Part shown: piece after piece, positions 1 through 6,603 of the stretch | Layout of the letters: every line of letters begins with the position of its first letter | How positions within the stretch are numbered: the stretch's first letter is position 1 | Source: Anaerolineaceae bacterium UBA5224 | GTDB lineage: Bacteria; Chloroflexota; Anaerolineae; Anaerolineales; Anaerolineaceae | Direction: 5' to 3' | Assembly (NCBI GenBank): GCA_002409365.1 | Contig: DHUW01000086.1 | Span: 4,708-21,062, forward strand | DNA length: 16,355 bases | The notes under the pieces: generated by a model | Database searches by the model: none | What the model was told of the DNA's origin: nothing | Seen by the model: the letters and a program-made list of their open reading frames with translations, nothing else | Program-made: the position numbers and the translations under genes

Positions 1-873
1 ATGGTGAGCCTGATCTATTGCAGAAATATATTCAGGGATGGTGGGTACGTTTCGAACCCGAAAATTGCCAACTTTCCCGTGTGCACCGGCCCCAAGCCCA
101 TAATAATCCTGGTTTTTCCAATAGACTTTGTTGTGCAGTGATTCGTTCGCTTCACCCAACGCCCAACTGGAAATTTCGTATTGCTCAAAACCTTGCTTGG
201 GTAGGTAATCGATAGCCAACTCGAACATGTCTGCTGCCAGATCATCATCCGGAAGGACTAACTCACCACAAGCAACTTTTTTCTCAAAAGGTGTCCCTGG
301 TTCGATTATCAATGAATAGAGGGAAAAATGTTGAACACCGCTTGCCAGAGCCTGATCAAGATTTTGCTGCCAATTTGTCAGTGTCTGTCCAGGCAGTCCG
401 AAAATCAGATCGAGGCTGATGTTGCTGAACCCAGCTTGCTGGGCTGAATGGATGCCTTTGTTAGCTTGTTTTGCAGAATGGATGCGACCTAAAATGTTCA
501 GGTCCAAATCGGAAAAAGATTGTATTCCCAGACTGAGTCGGTTGACCCCCACCTCGCGCAAAGCTTTCAAAGATTCCAAACTGATTGTACCTGGGTTGGC
601 TTCCATCGTGATTTCAGCATTTGTGTTTATCCCAATCAGATCATCGAGTGTTTCAAGCACCTCGCTGACCTGGGCTGTCTTTAATAACGAGGGCGTACCA
701 CCACCAAAGTAGACGGAATCGGCTGGTTCTGCACCAGGCAATACCAGGCGCATCTCTTTTTTCAAGGAATCCAGGTAAGCTGGGATAAAATGTGCCATGC
801 CAGCATACGTGATAAAATCACAATATTGACATCTTTGAACACAAAATGGAAAGTGAACATAAACTGCTGTCAT
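1..873 (-). CDS. hemW: HemW-like radical SAM protein, 3' end cut off by the window edge
   Basis: The first 291 codons are open to the left edge with no stop; the family is usually about 380 residues, so roughly the last quarter is missing. HemW is a radical SAM protein now regarded as a heme chaperone for respiratory enzymes, and was long annotated as oxygen-independent coproporphyrinogen III oxidase. Visible features are the [4Fe-4S]/SAM motif CVQRCQYC (C11, C15, C18) followed by DF, GGGTPS at 57-62, GIQSF at 116-120, HNKVYW at 247-252 and GLGAGAHG at 259-266. The CxxxCxxCDF form without a fourth nearby Cys, together with HNxxYW, points to HemW rather than true HemN. The ATG at 873 fits the usual family N terminus (VYVHFPFC). 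No Shine-Dalgarno is seen before it; a -10-like TAAAAT lies 7 nt upstream instead. The gene diverges from the LysM gene. Confidence 0.92.
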   Translation of the reverse strand, partial: MTAVYVHFPFCVQRCQYCDFITYAGMAHFIPAYLDSLKKEMRLVLPGAEPADSVYFGGGTPSLLKTAQVSEVLETLDDLIGINTNAEITMEANPGTISLESLKALREVGVNRLSLGIQSFSDLDLNILGRIHSAKQANKGIHSAQQAGFSNISLDLIFGLPGQTLTNWQQNLDQALASGVQHFSLYSLIIEPGTPFEKKVACGELVLPDDDLAADMFELAIDYLPKQGFEQYEISSWALGEANESLHNKVYWKNQDYYGLGAGAHGKVGNFRVRNVPTIPEYISAIDQAHH

Positions 874-876
874 CGT

Positions 877-907
877 TTGAATTTTACCAAGACGCAGCAG
901 GTATAGT
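877..907 (+). promoter_or_regulatory. Putative promoter of the LysM gene (leaderless type)
   Basis: TATAGT at 902-907, preceded by AGG, ends 5 nt before the ATG at 913. A TTGAAT at 877-882 could serve as -35 with a rather long 19-bp spacer. It overlaps the hemW -10 and start region, so the two promoters share the 39-bp gap. No Shine-Dalgarno is seen before 913, which fits a leaderless transcript. Inferred from sequence alone. Confidence 0.4.
881..889 (-). promoter_or_regulatory. Putative extended -10 of hemW (leaderless type)
   Basis: Read on the minus strand this is TTGGTAAAAT, an extended -10 (TGn plus TAAAAT). The hexamer (886-881) ends 7 nt before the hemW ATG at 873, so transcription would begin at or next to the start codon. 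There is no convincing -35: the 17-bp-spaced hexamer would read TAACTA and overlaps the divergent LysM promoter. This is a motif match only, with no experimental support. Confidence 0.4.
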
Positions 908-912
908 TAGTT

Positions 913-2103
913 ATGAGTAAACCGATGAAAATTGAACAACCCAAACCGTTGGGGAGTAAAACCCGAAATTGCCCCGTATGTGGAACCAAACTTTCAGAAA
1001 ACGCCCGTCGATGTCTCGTTTGCGGCACAGACCTTACGATCTCGAACGAACCATCAACCCCCAAGGCTAAGAAAACCAGCGATAAGATCGATTCAAAGCG
1101 CATTCCGGAAGTCAAACTCAATCTGATTGCCCTGATAGCGATTATCGTCGTTATCCTGGTTTTGATCGCTCTGTTGGTGTATTTCATCGCAATTGGTGGG
1201 AAGGCTCCCACAGAAGATGCAACAAATCCGGATGCAACGGTAACTATCACACCCACCTTAACAGCTACCCTCAGCAACACTGCCACAATGACGCCTTTGC
1301 CGACCTGGACGCCTTTGCCCCCGATCGAATATACCGTCAAGGATAACGAAACCTGCCTGGATATTGCTCTGCAATTTAATACGTCAGTTCAGAGCATCAT
1401 TTTGGCTAACAACCTCAACACAAGCTGCTTGATCAGCCCCGGAATCGTTCTGCAGGTCCCACAACCTACCCTGACCCCTTCCCCGGTTCCTACAGCAACC
1501 CCTGAAGCAGTTGTCGCAGATGTGGAAATGTGCACCCAAACCGATACGATCATCGTTGAAGCCAATATGACCCTGAGCTCGATCGCAGCAAACTACAACG
1601 TATCCATGTCAGATATTCGTATTTACAACAACCTGCCGAACGACGTCGTCAGGCAGGGCGATCGCCTGACTATCCCCTTGTGCGACAGACTGCCAACTGC
1701 CGGGCCGACCTTGACGCCCACGCCTCTGCCGCCATACCCCGCGCCAAACCCGCTGCTGCCGCGATCGGGTGCTGCTTTTGCGGCGACCGATGAAGCGGTC
1801 ACGCTGCAATGGGCTTCGGTTGCGTCACTATTTCCAGGTGAAGTGTACCGGGTAGTGGTGCAGGATTTGACGTCGGTCGACGAAAAGATCCTGGTCGATT
1901 ACGTAAGCGATACCAAATACATCCTCCCGGCCAGTTTCAGACCAGTGGACACAACCGCACATATTATCCAGTGGAGTGTCTCGGTAGCACGACAGATCAA
2001 CTCAGACCCCAATAATCCAATTTATGAAGAAGCCGGAGCGATAAGCGCTTTTAGAGTATTCAGTTGGGTGGGCAGCGGCATCGCCCCTACTGCGACTCCG
2101 TAG
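913..2103 (+). CDS. Membrane protein with N-terminal zinc ribbon and two extracytoplasmic LysM domains
   Basis: A 396-residue protein. Residues 20-37 form a zinc-ribbon-like CPVCG...CLVCG pair (C20, C23, C34, C37), predicted cytoplasmic. One hydrophobic helix spans about 70-94. A Thr/Pro-rich linker (about 100-137) follows; it contains a 12-bp direct repeat (1290-1301 and 1308-1319) encoding TPLP units. LysM-like domains lie at about 139-183 and 213-255, joined by a second Thr/Pro linker. A third Pro-rich linker leads to a C-terminal beta-rich domain (about 280-385) with LQWASV and VYRVVV strands, resembling Ig/FN3-like domains. Known LysM domains bind peptidoglycan or other GlcNAc polymers, so a cell-envelope-anchored role is likely; the exact function is unknown. 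Cysteines C148/C172 lie within LysM1 and C207/C257 flank LysM2, so disulfides are possible. The gene appears monocistronic and ends at a strong hairpin. Confidence 0.82.
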   Translation: MSKPMKIEQPKPLGSKTRNCPVCGTKLSENARRCLVCGTDLTISNEPSTPKAKKTSDKIDSKRIPEVKLNLIALIAIIVVILVLIALLVYFIAIGGKAPTEDATNPDATVTITPTLTATLSNTATMTPLPTWTPLPPIEYTVKDNETCLDIALQFNTSVQSIILANNLNTSCLISPGIVLQVPQPTLTPSPVPTATPEAVVADVEMCTQTDTIIVEANMTLSSIAANYNVSMSDIRIYNNLPNDVVRQGDRLTIPLCDRLPTAGPTLTPTPLPPYPAPNPLLPRSGAAFAATDEAVTLQWASVASLFPGEVYRVVVQDLTSVDEKILVDYVSDTKYILPASFRPVDTTAHIIQWSVSVARQINSDPNNPIYEEAGAISAFRVFSWVGSGIAPTATP

Positions 2104-2121
2104 TTGACATTTTGATATACC

Positions 2122-2149
2122 AAAAGCGGGCTTTTGCCCGCTTTTTTTT
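2122..2149 (+). terminator. Rho-independent terminator between the LysM gene and trxB
   Basis: AAAAGCGGGC (2122-2131), loop TTTT, then GCCCGCTTTT, running into eight T residues. This is a perfect 10-bp stem 19 nt after the LysM gene stop. The A-run on the left arm gives a T-run on the other strand, so it probably also terminates the convergent trxB, whose stop is only 12 nt away. Confidence 0.9.
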
Positions 2150-2161
2150 GCTAAAATTATT

Positions 2162-3088
2162 TTACGCGGTTGCCAAAAACCTCGTCACCGATATTGCAGC
2201 GGCGGCACCCATACCTGCCGAGGTGACTACCTGGCGATAGAGTGGGTCGGCAATTTCACCTGCGGCGAATACACCTTTGACACTTGTTTCCATATGTTCA
2301 TCAATCTCAATCGTGCCATGTTCGGTCAGCTTTAATTGCCCTTGGAGCAAACTGGTATTGGGAATATGACCTATCAGCACGAAAAGCCCATCTGTTGGGA
2401 TCGTTTCCTGCATACCAGTCTTTAAATTTTCTATTCTCAAATGTGTGGCCGTCTCTCCTCCGATCACTTCTTTGACCACGGTATCCCATAAAAAGTGGAT
2501 TTTTGGATTATTACGAGCACGGTTTTCGAGAATTGCCCCGGCTCTGAGTTGATCCCGGCGATGAATGATAGTAATACTACGCGCATAGCGGGTCAAAAAC
2601 AGCGCTTCTTCGAGTGCAGAATCTCCTCCACCAACAATGTGGATATCCTTTTCTTTATAAAAGGCTCCATCGCAGGTTGCACAATAGGAAACACCTCTTC
2701 CTGTAAACTCCCGTTCACCAGGCACACCTAATTTTCGGGTATCTGCTCCCATCGATAGGACCAGGCTGTCAGCAGTGTAAGTGCCTGAACCAAGGCAGAC
2801 TTTGAACGGTCGCTGTTGGAGATCAACGCACTGAACTATGTCATAAATGACCTCTGCACCAAAGCGTTTTGCTTGCTCATCAAGACGTTGTCCAAAATCA
2901 TTTCCACCTACTCCCTCGGGGAATCCGGGGTAATTTTCGATACAATGCGTTTGTGAGGCCTGTCCATAAAGTGTCATCCCAGTAACAAGCAATGGCTTCA
3001 GATCAGCGCGCGCAGTATAGAGTGCGGCGGTAAAACCTGCCGGACCTCCGCCTAAGATCATGACCTGCCGGTGTTCAACGATTTCCAT
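2162..3088 (-). CDS. trxB: Thioredoxin reductase (NADPH)
   Basis: A 308-residue low-molecular-weight flavoprotein that transfers electrons from NADPH through FAD and a redox disulfide to thioredoxin in the cytoplasm. Visible features: FAD-binding GGGPAG at 13-18, redox-active CATC (C136, C139), NADPH-domain GGGDSA at 153-158, and HRRDQLR at 176-182, whose arginines are the family signature for NADPH 2'-phosphate binding. The C-terminal FAD motif reads GEIAD (277-281), where GD..D is usual, so the first acidic residue is Glu instead of Asp. Length matches the family (about 310). The ATG at 3088 has a good ribosome binding site (AGGAAG). It stands alone, convergent with the LysM gene and divergent from the dipeptidase. 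Ferredoxin- or F420-linked relatives exist, but the HRR motif argues for NADPH. Confidence 0.93.
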   Translation of the reverse strand: MEIVEHRQVMILGGGPAGFTAALYTARADLKPLLVTGMTLYGQASQTHCIENYPGFPEGVGGNDFGQRLDEQAKRFGAEVIYDIVQCVDLQQRPFKVCLGSGTYTADSLVLSMGADTRKLGVPGEREFTGRGVSYCATCDGAFYKEKDIHIVGGGDSALEEALFLTRYARSITIIHRRDQLRAGAILENRARNNPKIHFLWDTVVKEVIGGETATHLRIENLKTGMQETIPTDGLFVLIGHIPNTSLLQGQLKLTEHGTIEIDEHMETSVKGVFAAGEIADPLYRQVVTSAGMGAAAAISVTRFLATA

Positions 3089-3127
3089 AGTTACGCTTCC
3101 TGTCTATTAATTCAAACTTATACATTG

Positions 3128-3146
3128 ATTATACGTGATATGTATA
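3128..3146 (-). promoter_or_regulatory. Putative trxB -10 element overlapped by an inverted repeat
   Basis: On the minus strand a perfect TATAAT lies at 3133-3128, about 40 nt before the trxB ATG. No good -35 is found at 16-18 bp. A perfect 5-bp inverted repeat, TATAC (3130-3134) and GTATA (3142-3146) with a 7-bp spacer, overlaps the -10 and could be an operator. The region is AT-rich, so chance occurrence is possible. Confidence 0.35.
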
Positions 3147-3222
3147 TCTTTTTTCGAACAAATGTACTGTATTAAATAGGCTTATCTTCGGTAATCTTAA
3201 CATAGAAAATGGGTAAATCGCA

Positions 3223-3228
3223 TATAAT
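3223..3228 (+). promoter_or_regulatory. Putative -10 of the dipeptidase-to-ybeY operon
   Basis: A perfect TATAAT lies 30 nt before the ATG at 3259, giving a predicted leader of about 24 nt that contains the ribosome binding site AAAGGA (3248-3253). The best -35-like hexamer, TTAACA at 3197-3202, is 20 bp away, longer than normal, so the -35 is uncertain. Confidence 0.45.
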
Positions 3229-3258
3229 CAACAGATATTTACGAGATAAAGGAAAACT

Positions 3259-4632
3259 ATGAGCAACCCTGATAAAGCCATCAATTATTTCCATATCAAT
3301 CAAAAGCAATTGACTGAAGCATATTTAAACCTATTGCGCATTCCTTCCATTTCGACCAATCCGGATCATAAGGCTGACATGGTGAAGGCAGCCGAATATC
3401 TCTCCAAAACCCTGGCAGAGCTCGGATTTGAGCGGGTTGAAATTTTCCAAACCAAGATGCACCCGATATTGTTTGCTGAGAAGAGATCATCGAATCCGGA
3501 AGCAAAAACTCTCCTGATTTATGGGCATTATGACGTTCAACCGGTTGATCCACTGGATGAGTGGAAAAGCGATCCATTCCAGCCAGAGTTCCGTGGAGAA
3601 AATGTTTATGCCCGCGGCGCGTCAGATATGAAGGGACAGGTCATGGCTAGCATCCTGGCTCTTGAGAGCGTGGTAAAGACTTCGGAACTGCCAATAAATA
3701 TCAAATACCTGCTCGAAGGCGAGGAGGAAATCGGTTCGCCCTCATTGGATAAGTTTATTATTGACAATGCTGATATGCTAAGCTGCGACATGATCCTCAA
3801 TCCGGATGCTGGTATGGTCGGTATGAACCAGCCTACCCTTGTTTATGGACTGAGGGGGATGACCTATTTTGAAGTGCGAGTCGACGGCCCCAAGGCGGAC
3901 TTACATTCGGGTCTGTGGGGCGGAAACGTTGCCAACCCGGCTACCGTCCTTTCTGAAATCATCGCCAAGCTTCATAACCCGGATGGCTCCGTTGCTATTC
4001 CTGGATTTTATGACCGCGTCGTTCCTCTCACCGATGATGAACGAAAACAAATTGCCGCCAATAAAACCAGCGACCAGGCTTTCCTGGATATCACTGGTTC
4101 TCCTGCCCTCTATGGCGAAGAAGATTACACGCCTCTGGAACGCCAGGGAGCGCGACCTACACTGGACGTGAATGGTTTCTATTCAGGATTTATAGGCGAT
4201 GGCGCAAAAACCATCATCCCAGCTTATGCCAAAGCAAAAATTTCCTGCCGCCTTGTACCTGACCAGGATCCCATGGAAATTTACAACCTAGCGAAGAACT
4301 ACATTCTCTCGATAGCTCCAGATACTGTACGCACCAAAATTTTCCTGCACAGTGCCGGACCGGCTTACCTTGCAAATGATGCCCCGGGAGCTGAAAACCT
4401 GGTGGAAGCTTTCCGTGAGGTCTGGAACGCCCCGGTTACCTTCAAACGCGAAGGCGGTAGCATTCCTGTAGCGACTGTGATGCTGCAAGAACTGGGTGTC
4501 AAATCGCTTCTGACTGGTTTTGGTTTGCCGGATGACGGCATCCATTCCCCCAACGAACATCAACATTACCCAACCTGGCTGAAGGGTATTGAAGCATTGA
4601 TTCGTTTCTATCTCAGTTTTGGCGAAGAGTAA
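3259..4632 (+). CDS. M20 family dipeptidase / metallopeptidase
   Basis: A 457-residue cytoplasmic di-zinc peptidase of the M20 (ArgE/DapE/carnosinase-like) group; members usually cleave dipeptides or N-acyl amino acids. Zinc ligands and catalytic residues are visible: GHYDVQP (H90, with D92), ASDMKG (D123, bridging ligand), EGEEEIGS (E156 as general base, E157 as ligand), NPDAG (D183) and the C-terminal HSPNEH (H429). DLHSG at 214-218 marks the start of the inserted dimerisation/lid domain. Length and motif set match the carnosinase-like dipeptidases better than DapE or ArgE, but the substrate cannot be read from sequence. No signal peptide is present. ATG with AAAGGA 5 nt upstream. It is the first gene of a long plus-strand run, with yqhQ starting 2 nt after its stop. 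Confidence 0.9.
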   Translation: MSNPDKAINYFHINQKQLTEAYLNLLRIPSISTNPDHKADMVKAAEYLSKTLAELGFERVEIFQTKMHPILFAEKRSSNPEAKTLLIYGHYDVQPVDPLDEWKSDPFQPEFRGENVYARGASDMKGQVMASILALESVVKTSELPINIKYLLEGEEEIGSPSLDKFIIDNADMLSCDMILNPDAGMVGMNQPTLVYGLRGMTYFEVRVDGPKADLHSGLWGGNVANPATVLSEIIAKLHNPDGSVAIPGFYDRVVPLTDDERKQIAANKTSDQAFLDITGSPALYGEEDYTPLERQGARPTLDVNGFYSGFIGDGAKTIIPAYAKAKISCRLVPDQDPMEIYNLAKNYILSIAPDTVRTKIFLHSAGPAYLANDAPGAENLVEAFREVWNAPVTFKREGGSIPVATVMLQELGVKSLLTGFGLPDDGIHSPNEHQHYPTWLKGIEALIRFYLSFGEE

Positions 4633-4634
4633 AT

Positions 4635-5534
4635 ATGCCAACTGACAAGACTTTACGTCTGCCATCTTATGGCGGTCAGGCTGTGATGGAAGGGGTGCTC
4701 ATGCGGGGCCGGCGAAATGTCGCCATGGCAGTCAGGGCATCTTCTGGTGAGATTGAAACTTACGAAGAGAAACTCCCCAGCCTTTATCAATCCAGGTGGA
4801 TGAAAATTCCATTTATCCGCGGTGTCATCAGTCTGTGGGATTCGCTCAATCTGGGCACCCGTTTTTTGATGAAATCAGCCAACATGGCATCCGGGGAAGA
4901 GGAACAGATTGGAGGGGCAGCACTGGCAGGAACAGTGGCAATGTCGTTACTATTGGGTGTCGGAATTTTCTTTTTACTTCCGGCATTTCTGGCAGGATTG
5001 ACAGAAAAATACCTGAGCATCTCTTCATGGTGGAGCAACCTGCTGGAAGGAGTCTTTCGGCTGCTAATTTTGGTTATTTACCTGGTATTGATGGGGCGGG
5101 TTCCCGAGATTCAAAGGGTTTTTTCTTACCATGGCGCGGAGCACAAAACGATTAATGCTTTTGAATCAGGTGTTGAATTGACGCCAGAAGAAGTGGCAAA
5201 GCAAACCCTGGTACACCCACGCTGCGGCACATCATTCATTCTGACCCTGGTTTTGCTATCGGTATTGATTTTTTCACTGCTCGGTCCGCTTCCGATTCAT
5301 TGGCGGTTGATCTCCCGGATTTTGATGCTGCCTTTGGTATCCGCCATCGCATATGAATATATACGTTTCGCTGCCAATTGGATGGACAAATCTATGTTGG
5401 TAAGGTGGCTTATCCAACCGAATCTTTGGTTACAAAAACTGACCACACGCGAACCTTCCAGGGATATGCTGGAAGTGTCAATTACAGCATTCAATCTGAT
5501 GATTAAGGCTGAGAACAGCCCTTCAGAGGTATGA
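4635..5534 (+). CDS. yqhQ: DUF1385 membrane protein, YqhQ-like
   Basis: A 299-residue integral membrane protein of the DUF1385/YqhQ family, whose biochemical role is not established. Family signatures are clear: GGQAVMEGVLMRG at 13-25, FSYHGAEHKTINAFE beginning at 163, and HPRCGTSF at 194-201. Predicted membrane segments lie at about 95-122, 138-156, 200-217 and 228-245. The His/Glu/Cys-rich conserved motifs look like a metal or active site facing the cytoplasm, but this is inference. It starts 2 nt after the dipeptidase stop, and its stop overlaps the comEA start by 4 nt (ATGA), so translation is probably coupled. In other bacteria the family is often found near prfA/prmC or rpmE; neither is in this window. 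Confidence 0.87.
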   Translation: MPTDKTLRLPSYGGQAVMEGVLMRGRRNVAMAVRASSGEIETYEEKLPSLYQSRWMKIPFIRGVISLWDSLNLGTRFLMKSANMASGEEEQIGGAALAGTVAMSLLLGVGIFFLLPAFLAGLTEKYLSISSWWSNLLEGVFRLLILVIYLVLMGRVPEIQRVFSYHGAEHKTINAFESGVELTPEEVAKQTLVHPRCGTSFILTLVLLSVLIFSLLGPLPIHWRLISRILMLPLVSAIAYEYIRFAANWMDKSMLVRWLIQPNLWLQKLTTREPSRDMLEVSITAFNLMIKAENSPSEV

Positions 5535-6115
5535 AAAACTGGAAGTGGCTTGTGGCTGGTGTTCTGCTCGGACTTCTTCTGAGCGGATTGATCAAGCTCG
5601 TGAGCATACCACAAAAAGCACAAAGTTTAACGCTTATAACCACTACCCCGGATTTGACTCTCGATGTCGATCCGACTCCCGGTCTGATCAAGGTGCATGT
5701 AGTCGGAGAAGTAAAAGCTCCAGGAGTCTATACTCTGCCTGTGAATTCAATTGTCCAGGATGCAATCGATGCTGCACAAGGACCAACCACCAAAGCCCGA
5801 GAAGATCTTCTGAACCTGGCAGCAGTTCTAAGCGACGGTCAGCGGCTGTACATACCATCTTCTGAATCGCAATCTACTCTAGAAAAAAGCCAGCGTAGCC
5901 AGGAGTTCACGCTCGACAGTCTCATCAATATCAACACTGCCAATCAACAGGAACTGGAAAGCCTTCCAGGGATTGGCAGCGTCAGGGCAGCAGCGATTAT
6001 CGACTACCGCGCTCAAAACGGCTATTTTTTAGCAATCGAGGACCTTCTAAAAGTCGATGGAATCGGTGAAGCCACTTTTGAAAATTTAAAAGATTTGATC
6101 ACGGTTTCTCCATAG
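5531..6115 (+). CDS. comEA: ComEA-like DNA-binding protein (SLBB plus helix-hairpin-helix)
   Basis: A 194-residue protein with an N-terminal membrane anchor (about 6-25), an SLBB domain (about 53-108; VHVVGEV, GVYTLP, LYIPS) and a C-terminal double helix-hairpin-helix region (about 131-192) with LPGIG (145-149) and VDGIG (175-179) hairpins. This is the standard architecture of ComEA, the membrane-anchored receptor that binds incoming double-stranded DNA outside the cytoplasmic membrane during natural transformation. The start ATG overlaps the yqhQ stop, with AGAGG just upstream. The usual partner comEC, encoding the DNA channel, does not follow; yqeY does. HhH proteins of this layout may have other DNA-related roles, so competence is likely but not proven by context. 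Confidence 0.87.
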   Translation: MKNWKWLVAGVLLGLLLSGLIKLVSIPQKAQSLTLITTTPDLTLDVDPTPGLIKVHVVGEVKAPGVYTLPVNSIVQDAIDAAQGPTTKAREDLLNLAAVLSDGQRLYIPSSESQSTLEKSQRSQEFTLDSLININTANQQELESLPGIGSVRAAAIIDYRAQNGYFLAIEDLLKVDGIGEATFENLKDLITVSP

Positions 6116-6138
6116 ATAGTAGAAATATTTACAACAGG

Positions 6139-6144
6139 TATAAT
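6139..6144 (+). promoter_or_regulatory. Putative internal -10 before yqeY (leaderless type)
   Basis: AGG followed by a perfect TATAAT ends 6 nt before the yqeY ATG at 6151, which would place the transcription start on the start codon. No recognisable -35 and no Shine-Dalgarno at proper spacing are seen. It would give yqeY-pgpH-ybeY a second promoter inside the longer run. Confidence 0.4.
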
Positions 6145-6150
6145 AACGAT

Positions 6151-6600
6151 ATGGATTTTCATAAAAAACTACAAGATGATTTGGCGTCAGCCATGAAGGC
6201 AAAGAACGAAACCCAAAAATGGGTAATTCGGATGCTCAAATCTGCCATCCAACTGGCAGAAGTGAGCAAAGGTCAACCTTTGACTGAGGATGAGTTTTTG
6301 GCGACAGTTCAAAAGGAAATCAAAACTCGCAACGAAGCCCTGGCAGATGCAGAAAAGGCCAATCGGCAGGATCTGATTGATGCGGCTCATGCCCAAATTG
6401 AAGTACTTAAAACATACCTGCCTGCCCAATTAAGTGAGGCTGAACTGATTGAAATGGTCAGGCAGGCTATCAAGGAAGTCAACGCCACCTCTCCAAAAGA
6501 TATGGGAATGGTAATGAAAACTTTACTGCCAAAATTGCAGGGTAGGGCGACCAACGCCGAAGCCAGCCGTAAAGTGAAGGATGAGCTGACTAAAGCCTGA
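6151..6600 (+). CDS. yqeY: GatB/YqeY domain protein
   Basis: A 149-residue stand-alone YqeY protein. The fold is all-helical and shared with the tail of GatB, the tRNA-dependent amidotransferase subunit that contacts tRNA, so a tRNA-related role is suspected but not shown. Conserved features are the N-terminal helix with AMKAK and RMLKSAI, YLPAQLSEAEL at 89-99, and DMGMVMKTLLPKLQGRA at 117-133. Length matches the family (about 148). It follows comEA after a 35-nt gap that carries a -10-like element, and precedes pgpH by 3 nt. No ribosome binding site is obvious before the ATG. Confidence 0.9.
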   Translation: MDFHKKLQDDLASAMKAKNETQKWVIRMLKSAIQLAEVSKGQPLTEDEFLATVQKEIKTRNEALADAEKANRQDLIDAAHAQIEVLKTYLPAQLSEAELIEMVRQAIKEVNATSPKDMGMVMKTLLPKLQGRATNAEASRKVKDELTKA

Positions 6601-6603
6601 GAT

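Noticed and set aside
1290..1319. Short direct repeat (two 12-bp copies) as a possible repeat element
   Set aside because: It encodes TPLP units in the Thr/Pro linker of the LysM protein and is explained by the protein's low-complexity region.
870..1340. 156-residue minus-strand open frame opposite the LysM gene
   Set aside because: Antisense shadow of the Thr/Pro-rich coding strand; low-complexity Val/Ala-rich product with no recognisable domain.
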